Assembly: GCA_946482425.1 (NCBI GenBank)
Contig: CAMLRO010000039.1
Location: forward strand, 1-13,002
Reading direction: 5' to 3'
DNA length: 13,002 bases
Source of the DNA: an uncultured Lactobacillus sp.
GTDB lineage: Bacteria; Bacillota; Bacilli; Lactobacillales; Lactobacillaceae
Both the position numbers and the translations under genes were made by a program. Below are positions 1-6,033 of this stretch, in pieces. The notes below the pieces were generated by a model. The model did no database searches and was not told the origin of the DNA. It worked only from the letters and a program-made list of their open reading frames with translations. Each line of letters starts with the position of its first letter. Position 1 is the first letter of the stretch.

Positions 1-521
1 TGTTCATCAGAATCAAGTCCAATGCCAATAATTTTATCCCGGTATTTCAAACCTTCCTGCAGTGTTTTCCTAGCTGATTCCTTTGAAAAATCACGTAAAA
101 AGCACATGATCAGATGAGCGTCGACATTTAAAGCTCTGGCATCAATCGTAGCTTGATAAAGTCCGTTTAAAACGACTTCAAAGGGAATGCCGCGACTGGT
201 ATGAGCTTGGGGATCAAAAAAGAGTTCAACGTGCCGCACATTATTGGCAGCAGCTTTAGTTAAGTAATCCCAAGCTAAGTCGTAAAAGTCTTCTTCAGTT
301 TGTAAAACATTCATTGCTGGGTAATACACAGCTAAAAATGATGCTAAGTCATGATAATTGTACGTCTTCTGGACATCTGCGATGGTCGTTTGACCTATAT
401 CGACATGATTGCGTTTAGCTAATTTTAGTTTCAGTTCTGGCTCTAAAGTGCCTTCAATATGCAAGTGCAATTCGGCTTTAGGCAGGCCACGGGTAAATTC
501 TGGTGTAACGACTGAACTCAT
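1..521 (-). CDS. Adenine/adenosine deaminase, 5' part (cut by window edge)
   Basis: About 173 N-terminal residues are present; the C-terminal half lies outside the window. The ATG is at 521-519, preceded by a strong AAGGAGG (533-527) at 5-base spacing, which fixes the start. The protein belongs to the metal-dependent adenosine deaminase family. The PKAELHLHIEGTLEPEL stretch near residues 14-30 carries the first two zinc ligands, H19 and H21 of the HLH motif. The wording EGTLEPEL, and a CFLRDFSKE segment near residue 150, resemble the adenine deaminase subgroup (fungal Aah1-like) more than classical adenosine deaminase; this is from memory of the family. The reaction would be hydrolytic deamination of adenine to hypoxanthine (or adenosine to inosine) in the cytoplasm, for purine salvage. 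It lies downstream of the ThrE-like gene on the same strand but behind that gene's terminator, so it is probably transcribed separately. Family is certain, substrate is not. Confidence 0.9.
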   Translation of the reverse strand, partial: MSSVVTPEFTRGLPKAELHLHIEGTLEPELKLKLAKRNHVDIGQTTIADVQKTYNYHDLASFLAVYYPAMNVLQTEEDFYDLAWDYLTKAAANNVRHVELFFDPQAHTSRGIPFEVVLNGLYQATIDARALNVDAHLIMCFLRDFSKESARKTLQEGLKYRDKIIGIGLDSDE

Positions 522-640
522 ATAATCCTCCTTAATAATGTTCTTGTTTTTAATTTATTATCTTAGTTTAGCACAATTTTAATAATAAAAATAGAGTAAA
601 AAGCGAACAAAAATAATGATTAATGAAGTTTATGTTCCTG

Positions 641-672
641 AAAAAATACCTAACTAAAGATCTAGTTAGGTA
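641..672 (-). terminator. Rho-independent terminator of the ThrE-like gene
   Basis: A perfect 10-bp inverted repeat, TACCTAACTA (647-656) and TAGTTAGGTA (663-672), encloses a 6-base loop. Read on the minus strand the stem is followed by six T residues (646-641). It lies 24 bases past the stop codon of the ThrE-like gene. No T run follows on the plus strand, so it acts in one direction. Confidence 0.85.
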
Positions 673-695
673 AAAAGAATTTTCCTTGAATTAAC

Positions 696-2051
696 TTAGT
701 CGCAATGGCGCCATTTTGCGTCCGTTAAAATCCGAGCAGTAAGTAAACCGATTGGCAGGGCAGTAATAATCATCAAAGCATCCATAATCCAATAAGCACC
801 GACATTAATATTAGTGATACCAAAATTAAAGACAGCGCGATACATGTATAAACCGGGAACCATTATTACGATTGCGGGAACGGTAATTGCAATACGGGGG
901 AAACCAACTTTATCACGTACAAAACTGGCAATTAGTCCTGCTAATAATGCTCCGATAAATGCTGCTAAAGCTGCTGGCACATGATTAAATTCAACTAAGC
1001 TAAGACGCAAGGTATTTGCTAACGCACCAATAAGTGCCGCTACAGTTGCCATTGATACTTTGGCATTAAACATAATCGAAAAGCCAAAAACACCACAGAA
1101 ACTGGCAATTATTCTGAAAGCCGTTAATAATGTTGGACTAAGGTTTAATTTAGGCATAGCACCCGGCGATAAGTTGAGCATTGTAGCCATGCCCCAGCCC
1201 ACCATTGATGCAATCATGACGACTAATATTGCATAAGTCAGTCTTTCAAGTCCTGACCGCATATCAAGTTTTGACATATCAAGGCCAGAAGTAATAAAGG
1301 GAAATCCAGGAATGACATAAAGCATCGAACCGATGTAACCATAGGCATGATTATTACTCCAGTCACAAATTATTGTGCCTAATCTAAAACAGATGAAATA
1401 AACAGCACAGGAAACCGCTACTCCAACAGTTATTTTGGCAACCAGAGTAACTTTTTTCTTCCCTAATAATTGGCGCAAATAGTTTCCAATAAAGGCTCCA
1501 AAAAATGTGCAAAACATTTCCGGTATTCCGCCACCAAGTAAAAAAATAAAACTAGCACACGCCAGGCCGGCACTCAAAGCGGAAATGATTAAAGGATAAT
1601 TTTGAGTATGGCGCTCAATTTGATTCAGTTTGTGGTGAACTGCTCCAATTGTCAAATAATCTTTTTCAGTTTCAAATTTACGGACAAATTCTTCCATTTC
1701 ATTGAGCTTGTTCATATTTACTTCTGTAGTTGGTAAGGAAAGAGTCTGTGAGTATGACTTGTTGTCAACGTCAAAGCAGGTATAGCTAATAGTTACTAAA
1801 CCAATATCTGCTGAACAAGTTATTTTGAGTGCTCTTGCAATTGTATTCATTGAATCGCGAACTCGCCAGGCTCCAGTACCGCATTGCAGCAGCATTATAC
1901 CAATTCTGCCGACTAAAGACCCTTTTTCTACTAGAGTGATATCTTTAACTAAGGTATCATCTGAACTTTTGAAAAATTCTTTCCAGTGAATTCTCATATG
2001 GTGTTTACTAGAAATCTTGGGATATGATTGAGGGGTCTGCTTACCTTTCAT
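696..2051 (-). CDS. Threonine/serine exporter family protein, fused ThrE type
   Basis: Inner-membrane protein of about 451 residues, expected to export small hydroxylated amino acids (threonine, serine) driven by the proton gradient, as described for Corynebacterium ThrE. The first ~125 residues are soluble and contain the typical segment GIMLLQCGTGAWRVRDSMN. A first block of about five membrane helices follows, ending near the conserved VIPGFPFITSGLDMSKLD loop. A second block of about five helices carries VPAIVIMVPGLYMYRA. Both halves, which many bacteria encode as two genes (YjjP/YjjB type), are therefore in one chain of normal length. The start is not clean. A GTG at 2102 has no ribosome binding site; the ATG at 2051 has AGAAAGG (2072-2066) but 14 bases away. 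I prefer 2051. The gene diverges from marR, with a palindrome between them that could serve both. The family is well supported; the actual substrate is unproven. Confidence 0.85.
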   Translation of the reverse strand: MKGKQTPQSYPKISSKHHMRIHWKEFFKSSDDTLVKDITLVEKGSLVGRIGIMLLQCGTGAWRVRDSMNTIARALKITCSADIGLVTISYTCFDVDNKSYSQTLSLPTTEVNMNKLNEMEEFVRKFETEKDYLTIGAVHHKLNQIERHTQNYPLIISALSAGLACASFIFLLGGGIPEMFCTFFGAFIGNYLRQLLGKKKVTLVAKITVGVAVSCAVYFICFRLGTIICDWSNNHAYGYIGSMLYVIPGFPFITSGLDMSKLDMRSGLERLTYAILVVMIASMVGWGMATMLNLSPGAMPKLNLSPTLLTAFRIIASFCGVFGFSIMFNAKVSMATVAALIGALANTLRLSLVEFNHVPAALAAFIGALLAGLIASFVRDKVGFPRIAITVPAIVIMVPGLYMYRAVFNFGITNINVGAYWIMDALMIITALPIGLLTARILTDAKWRHCD

Positions 2052-2153
2052 AACTAAATTTATAACCTTTCTTTTTATAATGTAATATTTTAATTTTACC
2101 ACACTCGTGGTTGGACCAATTTTGTAGAATTAAGTTTTTGAAAAAGCATGTTA

Positions 2154-2159
2154 ATTATA
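2154..2159 (-). promoter_or_regulatory. Possible -10 box for the ThrE-like gene
   Basis: Minus-strand TATAAT, a perfect match, six bases from the edge of the 2166-2179 palindrome. No convincing -35 is seen about 17 bases upstream, where the palindrome itself lies. A promoter here would need activation or have a weak -35, and a protein on the palindrome would block it. Confidence 0.4.
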
Positions 2160-2165
2160 AAAAAG

Positions 2166-2179
2166 TGTAGTATACTACA
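2166..2179. promoter_or_regulatory. 14-bp perfect palindrome, probable MarR operator
   Basis: TGTAGTATACTACA reads identically on both strands. It lies in the divergent region between the ThrE-like gene and marR, directly beside TATAAT boxes on both strands (minus at 2159-2154, plus at 2181-2186). MarR-family dimers bind short palindromes overlapping their own promoter, so this is the natural operator for the adjacent regulator. The palindrome is seen directly; binding is inferred. Confidence 0.65.
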
Positions 2180-2180
2180 G

Positions 2181-2186
2181 TATAAT
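2181..2186 (+). promoter_or_regulatory. Probable -10 box of the marR-efflux operon
   Basis: Perfect TATAAT starting one base after the 14-bp palindrome, so the palindrome occupies the spacer where a bound repressor would exclude RNA polymerase. The -35 region at about 2158-2163 is A-rich and poor. A good TTGAAA at 2138-2143 is too far away. Transcription would start near 2193, about 30 bases before the marR ATG. Confidence 0.5.
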
Positions 2187-2224
2187 AAAATATTTGTGTG
2201 AGATTTACGTCTAAAGGAATTAAT

Positions 2225-2674
2225 ATGACAGCTTTTTTGAATCGAATTGGTCCCAAAATTAAAATTGCGAATACTTTGATTGAAAAGGAATTAAACAAGC
2301 AGTTTGCAGAAATATTTAGAGATTATTCTTTAACAGGTGCCCAAATTTCTCTGATGATTTATTTATATGAATCAAAAGCGCGGCAAGTTACCCAAAAAGA
2401 AGTGGCAGATGCATTTGTGCTGAGTCATCCTACAATTAGAGGAATAGTTAAACGCTTAGAAGCAAATAAATTAATTGTTACGTCGCGTTTAGAAAATGAT
2501 CAAAGGCAAATTGTTTTAAAGCTTTCGGATAAAGGCTTTAATTTGATAAATAAAAATATTGTCAAGATTCGCACAATAATGACAAATATTAATACTCGTA
2601 TCACTAAGGGGTTGTCTAAGCAAGAAATTTTAAATCTTGAACAAGTTTTAAATAGAGTTTCGGACAACTTTTAA
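2225..2674 (+). CDS. MarR-family transcriptional regulator
   Basis: 149-residue cytoplasmic DNA-binding protein with the winged-helix fold of the MarR family and normal length. Helices at the N-terminus (about 10-35) form part of the dimer interface. The HTH spans about residues 55-85 (QKEVADAFVLSHPTIRGIVKRLE), and the wing carries RLENDQRQIVLKLSDKG, the family's usual D-x-R-x wing motif in slightly altered form. The C-terminal helices complete the dimerisation domain. The start is set by AAAGGA (2213-2218), six bases from the ATG at 2225. An in-frame GTG at 2198 lacks a ribosome binding site and would lie almost on the transcription start. No terminator separates it from the efflux gene 47 bases downstream, so the two are probably one operon, autoregulated through the 2166-2179 palindrome. 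The usual role is repression released by a small, often phenolic or toxic, ligand; the ligand is unknown here. Confidence 0.9.
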   Translation: MTAFLNRIGPKIKIANTLIEKELNKQFAEIFRDYSLTGAQISLMIYLYESKARQVTQKEVADAFVLSHPTIRGIVKRLEANKLIVTSRLENDQRQIVLKLSDKGFNLINKNIVKIRTIMTNINTRITKGLSKQEILNLEQVLNRVSDNF

Positions 2675-2692
2675 TTATTGTTAGCTAAAGCA

Positions 2693-2702
2693 TAGCATGC
2701 TA
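2693..2702. promoter_or_regulatory. Second palindrome related to the marR operator
   Basis: TAGCATGCTA is a perfect 10-bp palindrome in the 47-base gap between marR and the efflux gene. It matches the core of the upstream palindrome (TAGTATACTA) at 8 of 10 positions; the shared pattern is TAGYATRCTA. It may be a second, probably weaker, operator that tunes the efflux gene separately. Function is inferred. Confidence 0.4.
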
Positions 2703-2721
2703 CGTAAATGAAAGGATTAAA

Positions 2722-4107
2722 ATGATCGAAAATATTTCTAATAAGAAAAGGATACTAATGATGGCTGTTTTACTATTTGGAGCATTTGTTTCGCTGTTGG
2801 CCGAAACTTTTCTCAATAATGCTCTGCCAACAATAATGACGGTTTTTAAAGTTAATCAATCCACTGCTCAATGGCTTACTACTTCTTATTTATTGGTCGT
2901 AGGGCTAATGATTCCTATGTCAGCATGGATCTTTGAATCATTTAATTTAAGACAAAATTTTTTAACAATGATGATGATTTTTTTAGCAGGTTCACTCATT
3001 TGTGTTTTTGCCCCTAATTTTCCGGTGCTATTGCTAGGCAGAATTATTGAAGCTGTTGCGGCTGGTAGTCTAATGCCCTTTATTCAAAATGTCATTTTAA
3101 TTATGTTTCCTCCTGAAAAAAGAGGCATGGCGATGGGAATTACTGGTTTGGTAATTGGATTCGGACCTGCTGTTGGTCCTACAATTTCAGGATTAATTTT
3201 AAAATATGCAGACTGGCAAATGCTTTTTATCATTTTAAGTATTGCTAGTGGTATGGTAGCTATTTTTGCGACTTTTTGTATTCAAAATATCACTGAGTCT
3301 CATAGAAACACTACCGATTTAATATCATTTATTGAATCAATTGCCGGCTTTGGTTTAATTTTGTACTCCCTATCAGATATTGGGAATACTGGTAAAGTTA
3401 CGATTACAATAGCTACATTTTTTACAATAGGTCTGTTAATTATTCTGTTATTTTGTCGTCGGCAGTTGCATATGAAAAAACCTTTGCTTAATATTAGAGT
3501 TTTTCAAAATTTAAAATTTGATTTGTGTACTTTACTAAGTACTATCAGCAATATCTCAATGGTTGGAATTGAATTAGTTTTACCTTTATATTTACAAACC
3601 ACCAGAGCAGAAAGCGCATTAACTTCTGGTTTAGTAATGATGCCAGGAGCATTGTTAATGATTATTTGTAATCCTGTATCGGGTGTCTTATTTGATAAAT
3701 TTGGTATTAAAAAATTATCACTTTTTGGTTTTACCATGCTTTTATTAGGAACGTTCCCAATGACTGTTTTTAATAGCAAAACAAGTCTGGCTTTAATTAG
3801 TTTGTGTTATGCCTTACGGATGGTAGGCATTTCTTTTACTATGATGACAACTTTTACCGCAGGCATCAACGTGGTAGAACCTCAAATGACTGCACATGCT
3901 AATGCGGGTTCTTCTACAGTGAGACAAATCGGTGGCTCACTGGGAACGGCATTATCAATGTTAGTAATTAGCTTGTGTGCAAGTGGCGCTTCAAATGCTA
4001 AGACTGCAAATTTGACAGTTGGGTACCGCTGGGGTTTTGTCTTAATGCTGACTTTTGCAATAATCGGATTTTTGGGCTCATTATTCTTGTCTGAAAAAGA
4101 AAAATAA
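2722..4107 (+). CDS. MFS multidrug efflux transporter, DHA2 (EmrB/QacA-like)
   Basis: 461-residue integral membrane protein with about 14 predicted helices, typical for drug:proton antiporters of the DHA2 branch (LmrB/EmrB relatives). Helix 1 carries the LAETFLNNALPTI signature, matching the D/E-x-T-x-x-x-x-A-L-P pattern of the group. The antiporter motif C follows near residues 145-160 (GLVIGFGPAVGPTISG). The motif A loop after helix 2 (FESFNLRQNF, about residues 71-80) lacks the usual G-x-x-x-D-R-x-G-R pattern, as in LmrB-like members. AAAGGA (2711-2716) lies five bases before the ATG. It probably exports toxic amphipathic compounds and is likely controlled by the MarR protein encoded just upstream. 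Its DNA is strikingly AT-rich compared with the fru genes that follow. The substrate cannot be read from sequence. Confidence 0.88.
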   Translation: MIENISNKKRILMMAVLLFGAFVSLLAETFLNNALPTIMTVFKVNQSTAQWLTTSYLLVVGLMIPMSAWIFESFNLRQNFLTMMMIFLAGSLICVFAPNFPVLLLGRIIEAVAAGSLMPFIQNVILIMFPPEKRGMAMGITGLVIGFGPAVGPTISGLILKYADWQMLFIILSIASGMVAIFATFCIQNITESHRNTTDLISFIESIAGFGLILYSLSDIGNTGKVTITIATFFTIGLLIILLFCRRQLHMKKPLLNIRVFQNLKFDLCTLLSTISNISMVGIELVLPLYLQTTRAESALTSGLVMMPGALLMIICNPVSGVLFDKFGIKKLSLFGFTMLLLGTFPMTVFNSKTSLALISLCYALRMVGISFTMMTTFTAGINVVEPQMTAHANAGSSTVRQIGGSLGTALSMLVISLCASGASNAKTANLTVGYRWGFVLMLTFAIIGFLGSLFLSEKEK

Positions 4108-4180
4108 AAAATTTGTTGAATTAACCACAAATATGGCAAAACTAATTAAGACTTGTACTATTGCTTGTTTTTAAGTAATG

Positions 4181-4231
4181 TCAACTAATAATTCAGTAAT
4201 AGTTAAACTTGAATTATCAGTTGATTTTTTT
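4181..4231 (+). terminator. Rho-independent terminator of the marR-efflux operon
   Basis: TCAACTAATAATTCA (4181-4195) pairs with TGAATTATCAGTTGA (4210-4224), a 15-bp stem with a single A/C mismatch and a 14-base loop, followed directly by seven T residues (4225-4231). It lies 73 bases after the efflux stop codon and isolates the fru operon downstream. Confidence 0.85.
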
Positions 4232-4250
4232 ATATGACTAATAAATGTTA

Positions 4251-4272
4251 TTCTTGCACGTTTTTGCAAGAA
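4251..4272. repeat. 8-bp inverted repeat upstream of the fru promoter
   Basis: TTCTTGCA (4251-4258) and TGCAAGAA (4265-4272) are perfect arms around a 6-base spacer. No T run follows, so it is not a typical terminator. It lies about 25-50 bases upstream of the fru -35 box and could be a binding site for FruR or another regulator. Confidence 0.4.
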
Positions 4273-4298
4273 AATGATGAATTATGATTGAAAATGAT
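4270..4298 (+). promoter_or_regulatory. Two direct repeats, possible FruR operator
   Basis: GAAAATGAT occurs at 4270-4278 and again at 4290-4298, exactly 20 bases apart, about two helical turns. DeoR-type sugar regulators often bind repeated short boxes near their own promoter. The second copy overlaps the -35 region of the fru promoter. Assignment to FruR is inference. Confidence 0.4.
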
Positions 4299-4302
4299 TG
4301 CT
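4288..4302 (+). promoter_or_regulatory. cre-like box (CcpA) over the fru -35
   Basis: TTGAAAATGATTGCT fits the catabolite-responsive element WTGNAANCGNWNNCW at every defined position except the central C, which is T. It overlaps the -35 box at 4298-4303, a position suited to repression. The lost CG core lowers confidence. Confidence 0.45.
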
Positions 4303-4326
4303 TTTAATTTTTAAAGCGAATAAAAT
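4298..4326 (+). promoter_or_regulatory. Promoter of the fruR-fruK-fruA operon
   Basis: A -35 box TTGCTT (4298-4303) and a -10 box TAAAAT (4321-4326) are separated by the optimal 17 bases. Transcription would start near 4333. That leaves almost no leader before the ribosome binding site at 4334, so either the leader is very short or a further upstream start is also used. Confidence 0.55.
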
Positions 4327-4346
4327 ACTGTCTGGAGGTGAAATGT

Positions 4347-5102
4347 ATGTTAACGCAGGAACGGCAAAAAGTGATTGAAGACTACGTTAATCAGCATGGC
4401 TTGTGTCGAGTGAGTGATCTTTGCTCAATGACTTCAACATCTGAATCAACGATTAGGCGTGATCTTAACCAGATGGAAGAACAAGGCCTGATTAAACGGG
4501 TACATGGTGGTGCGCAGTCAGTCAAAAGCTTCACTCATGATGTGTCTCAACACATTCGTTTTTCAATGAATCATAATGATAAAAAACTAATCGCTCAGTA
4601 TGCTGTTAAAAACTTTGTGCATAAAGATGATTACATTTTTATTGACGCAGGTACGACAACTTATGAAATGGTTCCTTTTATTGCCATGATTCCAGGAGTA
4701 ACGATTGTCACAAATGGTTTAGAAACTGCACTTTGTGCCCTTAATCATGGAATTGAGACTATACTTTTAGGTGGTCGGATTAAAGAAAATACTCATGCTG
4801 TGGTGGGGCAAACTGCTCTAAAGCAATTGCAGCAAATGAACTTTTCTGCCAGTTTCGTTGGCACCAATGGACTTGATAGCCAGGGGAACTTGACTACACC
4901 CGATACTGAAGAAGCAGCAATTAAGAAAATAGAGATTGCTCAGGCCGATCAGGCATACATTTTGACCGATACTTCTAAAATTGGTGAGCGTAGTTTTGCG
5001 ACTTTTGCGAAAGTAAAAGATATAACAGTTCTTATTACTTCTTTAAGTGCAAAAGATAAAAAATTGTTGCCCGCTAAAATTAATTTGAAGGAGATTTGCT
5101 AA
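4347..5102 (+). CDS. fruR: DeoR-family regulator of the fructose operon (FruR)
   Basis: 251-residue cytoplasmic repressor of the DeoR/GlpR type. The N-terminal winged HTH (about residues 4-58) includes the family signature STIRRDLNQMEEQGLIKRVH followed by GGA. The C-terminal sugar-phosphate sensor domain shows FIDAGTTTYEMV, VTNGLETA, LLGGRIKENTHAVVG, and FVGTNGLD followed by the TPDTEEAAIKK helix. In this family a phosphorylated sugar relieves binding; here fructose-1-phosphate is the natural candidate, because fruK and fruA follow directly. GGAGG (4334-4338) stands 8 bases before the ATG at 4347, which fixes the start. The in-frame GTG at 4338 overlaps that ribosome binding site and is rejected. 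The stop codon overlaps the fruK start (TAATG), so translation is probably coupled. Confidence 0.93.
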   Translation: MLTQERQKVIEDYVNQHGLCRVSDLCSMTSTSESTIRRDLNQMEEQGLIKRVHGGAQSVKSFTHDVSQHIRFSMNHNDKKLIAQYAVKNFVHKDDYIFIDAGTTTYEMVPFIAMIPGVTIVTNGLETALCALNHGIETILLGGRIKENTHAVVGQTALKQLQQMNFSASFVGTNGLDSQGNLTTPDTEEAAIKKIEIAQADQAYILTDTSKIGERSFATFAKVKDITVLITSLSAKDKKLLPAKINLKEIC

Positions 5103-6016
5103 TGATTTATACGGTTACCGTTAATCCTGCTTTGGATTATGTAATTCAGTTAGAGCAGGTTAACCGTGGTGAAGTTAATCGCGCAGATAACTGCACGTTT
5201 CTGGCAGGTGGCAAGGGAATTAACGTTTCCCAAATTCTTAACCAGTTAGATATTGATAACACCGCTTGGGGTTTTGTTGGTGGCTTTACGGGTAAAGAAT
5301 TAGTGCGTCAGCTAAATCAGCGCCGCATTGTTAATGATTTTGTCACCATTTCTGACGTGACCCGCGTTAATGTTAAGGTGCATGCAGAAGAAGAATCAGA
5401 GATTAATGCTGCTGGTCCCAATGTTACAGATCAGGAAATAACTGCTTTTAAAGCACATCTTAGCGATTTGCAAAAAGGTGACATTGTGGTTTTGAGTGGT
5501 TCTTTAGCACCAAGCTTGCCGGTTGATTTTTATAAGGAACTTCTACCTATTATTAAAGAAGCAGGGGCAGAATTTGTAATTGATACCACTGGCCAGGCTT
5601 TGCTTGATACTTTGAGTTATAAGCCACTTGTGATTAAGCCAAATCATCACGAACTAGCTGATTTATTCAAAACTACATTTGAGTCAGATCAGGAGATGCT
5701 TGAGTGCGCGCGCAAATTGCTTGACATGGGTGCACAAAATGTTATGGTCTCCATGGCTGGTAAAGGTGGCTACTTGATTACGCCTAAACATTTTTATCAT
5801 GCCAAAGCAGCTGTTGGAACTGCTGTTAATTCGGTTGGTGCTGGAGATTCAATGATAGCTGGCTTTGTCGGCACTTATGTTAAAACAAAAGATCCAGCCG
5901 AAAGTTTCCGTATTGGTATGGCTTGTGGTGCTGCCACAGCTTTTACTAAAGATATTGCTGTTAAAAGTCAGATTGATGCGGTTTTGCCGCAAATTAATGT
6001 TGAAGAAATTTCGTAA
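5102..6016 (+). CDS. fruK: 1-phosphofructokinase
   Basis: 304-residue cytoplasmic sugar kinase of the PfkB (ribokinase) family. It phosphorylates the fructose-1-phosphate delivered by the PTS to fructose-1,6-bisphosphate using ATP, feeding glycolysis. Visible motifs are the N-terminal TVTVNPALDYVI, the substrate-binding FLAGGKGINVSQIL near residue 40, VVLSGSLAPSLP near 135, VIKPNHHEL near 180, and the PfkB signature 2 AVNSVGAGDSMIAGF near 245-260 with the catalytic Asp of GAGD. The length is typical. AAGGAG (5088-5093) lies 8 bases before the ATG, which shares one base with the fruR stop. Tagatose-6-phosphate kinase (LacC) is a close relative, but the fruR and fruA neighbours favour FruK. Confidence 0.95.
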   Translation: MIYTVTVNPALDYVIQLEQVNRGEVNRADNCTFLAGGKGINVSQILNQLDIDNTAWGFVGGFTGKELVRQLNQRRIVNDFVTISDVTRVNVKVHAEEESEINAAGPNVTDQEITAFKAHLSDLQKGDIVVLSGSLAPSLPVDFYKELLPIIKEAGAEFVIDTTGQALLDTLSYKPLVIKPNHHELADLFKTTFESDQEMLECARKLLDMGAQNVMVSMAGKGGYLITPKHFYHAKAAVGTAVNSVGAGDSMIAGFVGTYVKTKDPAESFRIGMACGAATAFTKDIAVKSQIDAVLPQINVEEIS

Positions 6017-6033
6017 TTTGAGGAGAATTTAAA

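Noticed and set aside
2111..2119. TTGGACCAA inverted repeat in the leader of the ThrE-like gene
   Set aside because: Only 4-bp arms around one base; too short to separate from chance, and no T-box or other leader structure accompanies it.
2198..2224. Upstream in-frame GTG as the marR start, adding nine residues
   Set aside because: No ribosome binding site precedes it and it lies only a few bases after the expected transcription start; the ATG at 2225 has AAAGGA at ideal spacing.
3504..4139. Antisense open frames (about 85-91 codons) across the efflux gene
   Set aside because: They are reverse-strand shadows of membrane-protein codons with no ribosome binding site and no recognisable protein features.
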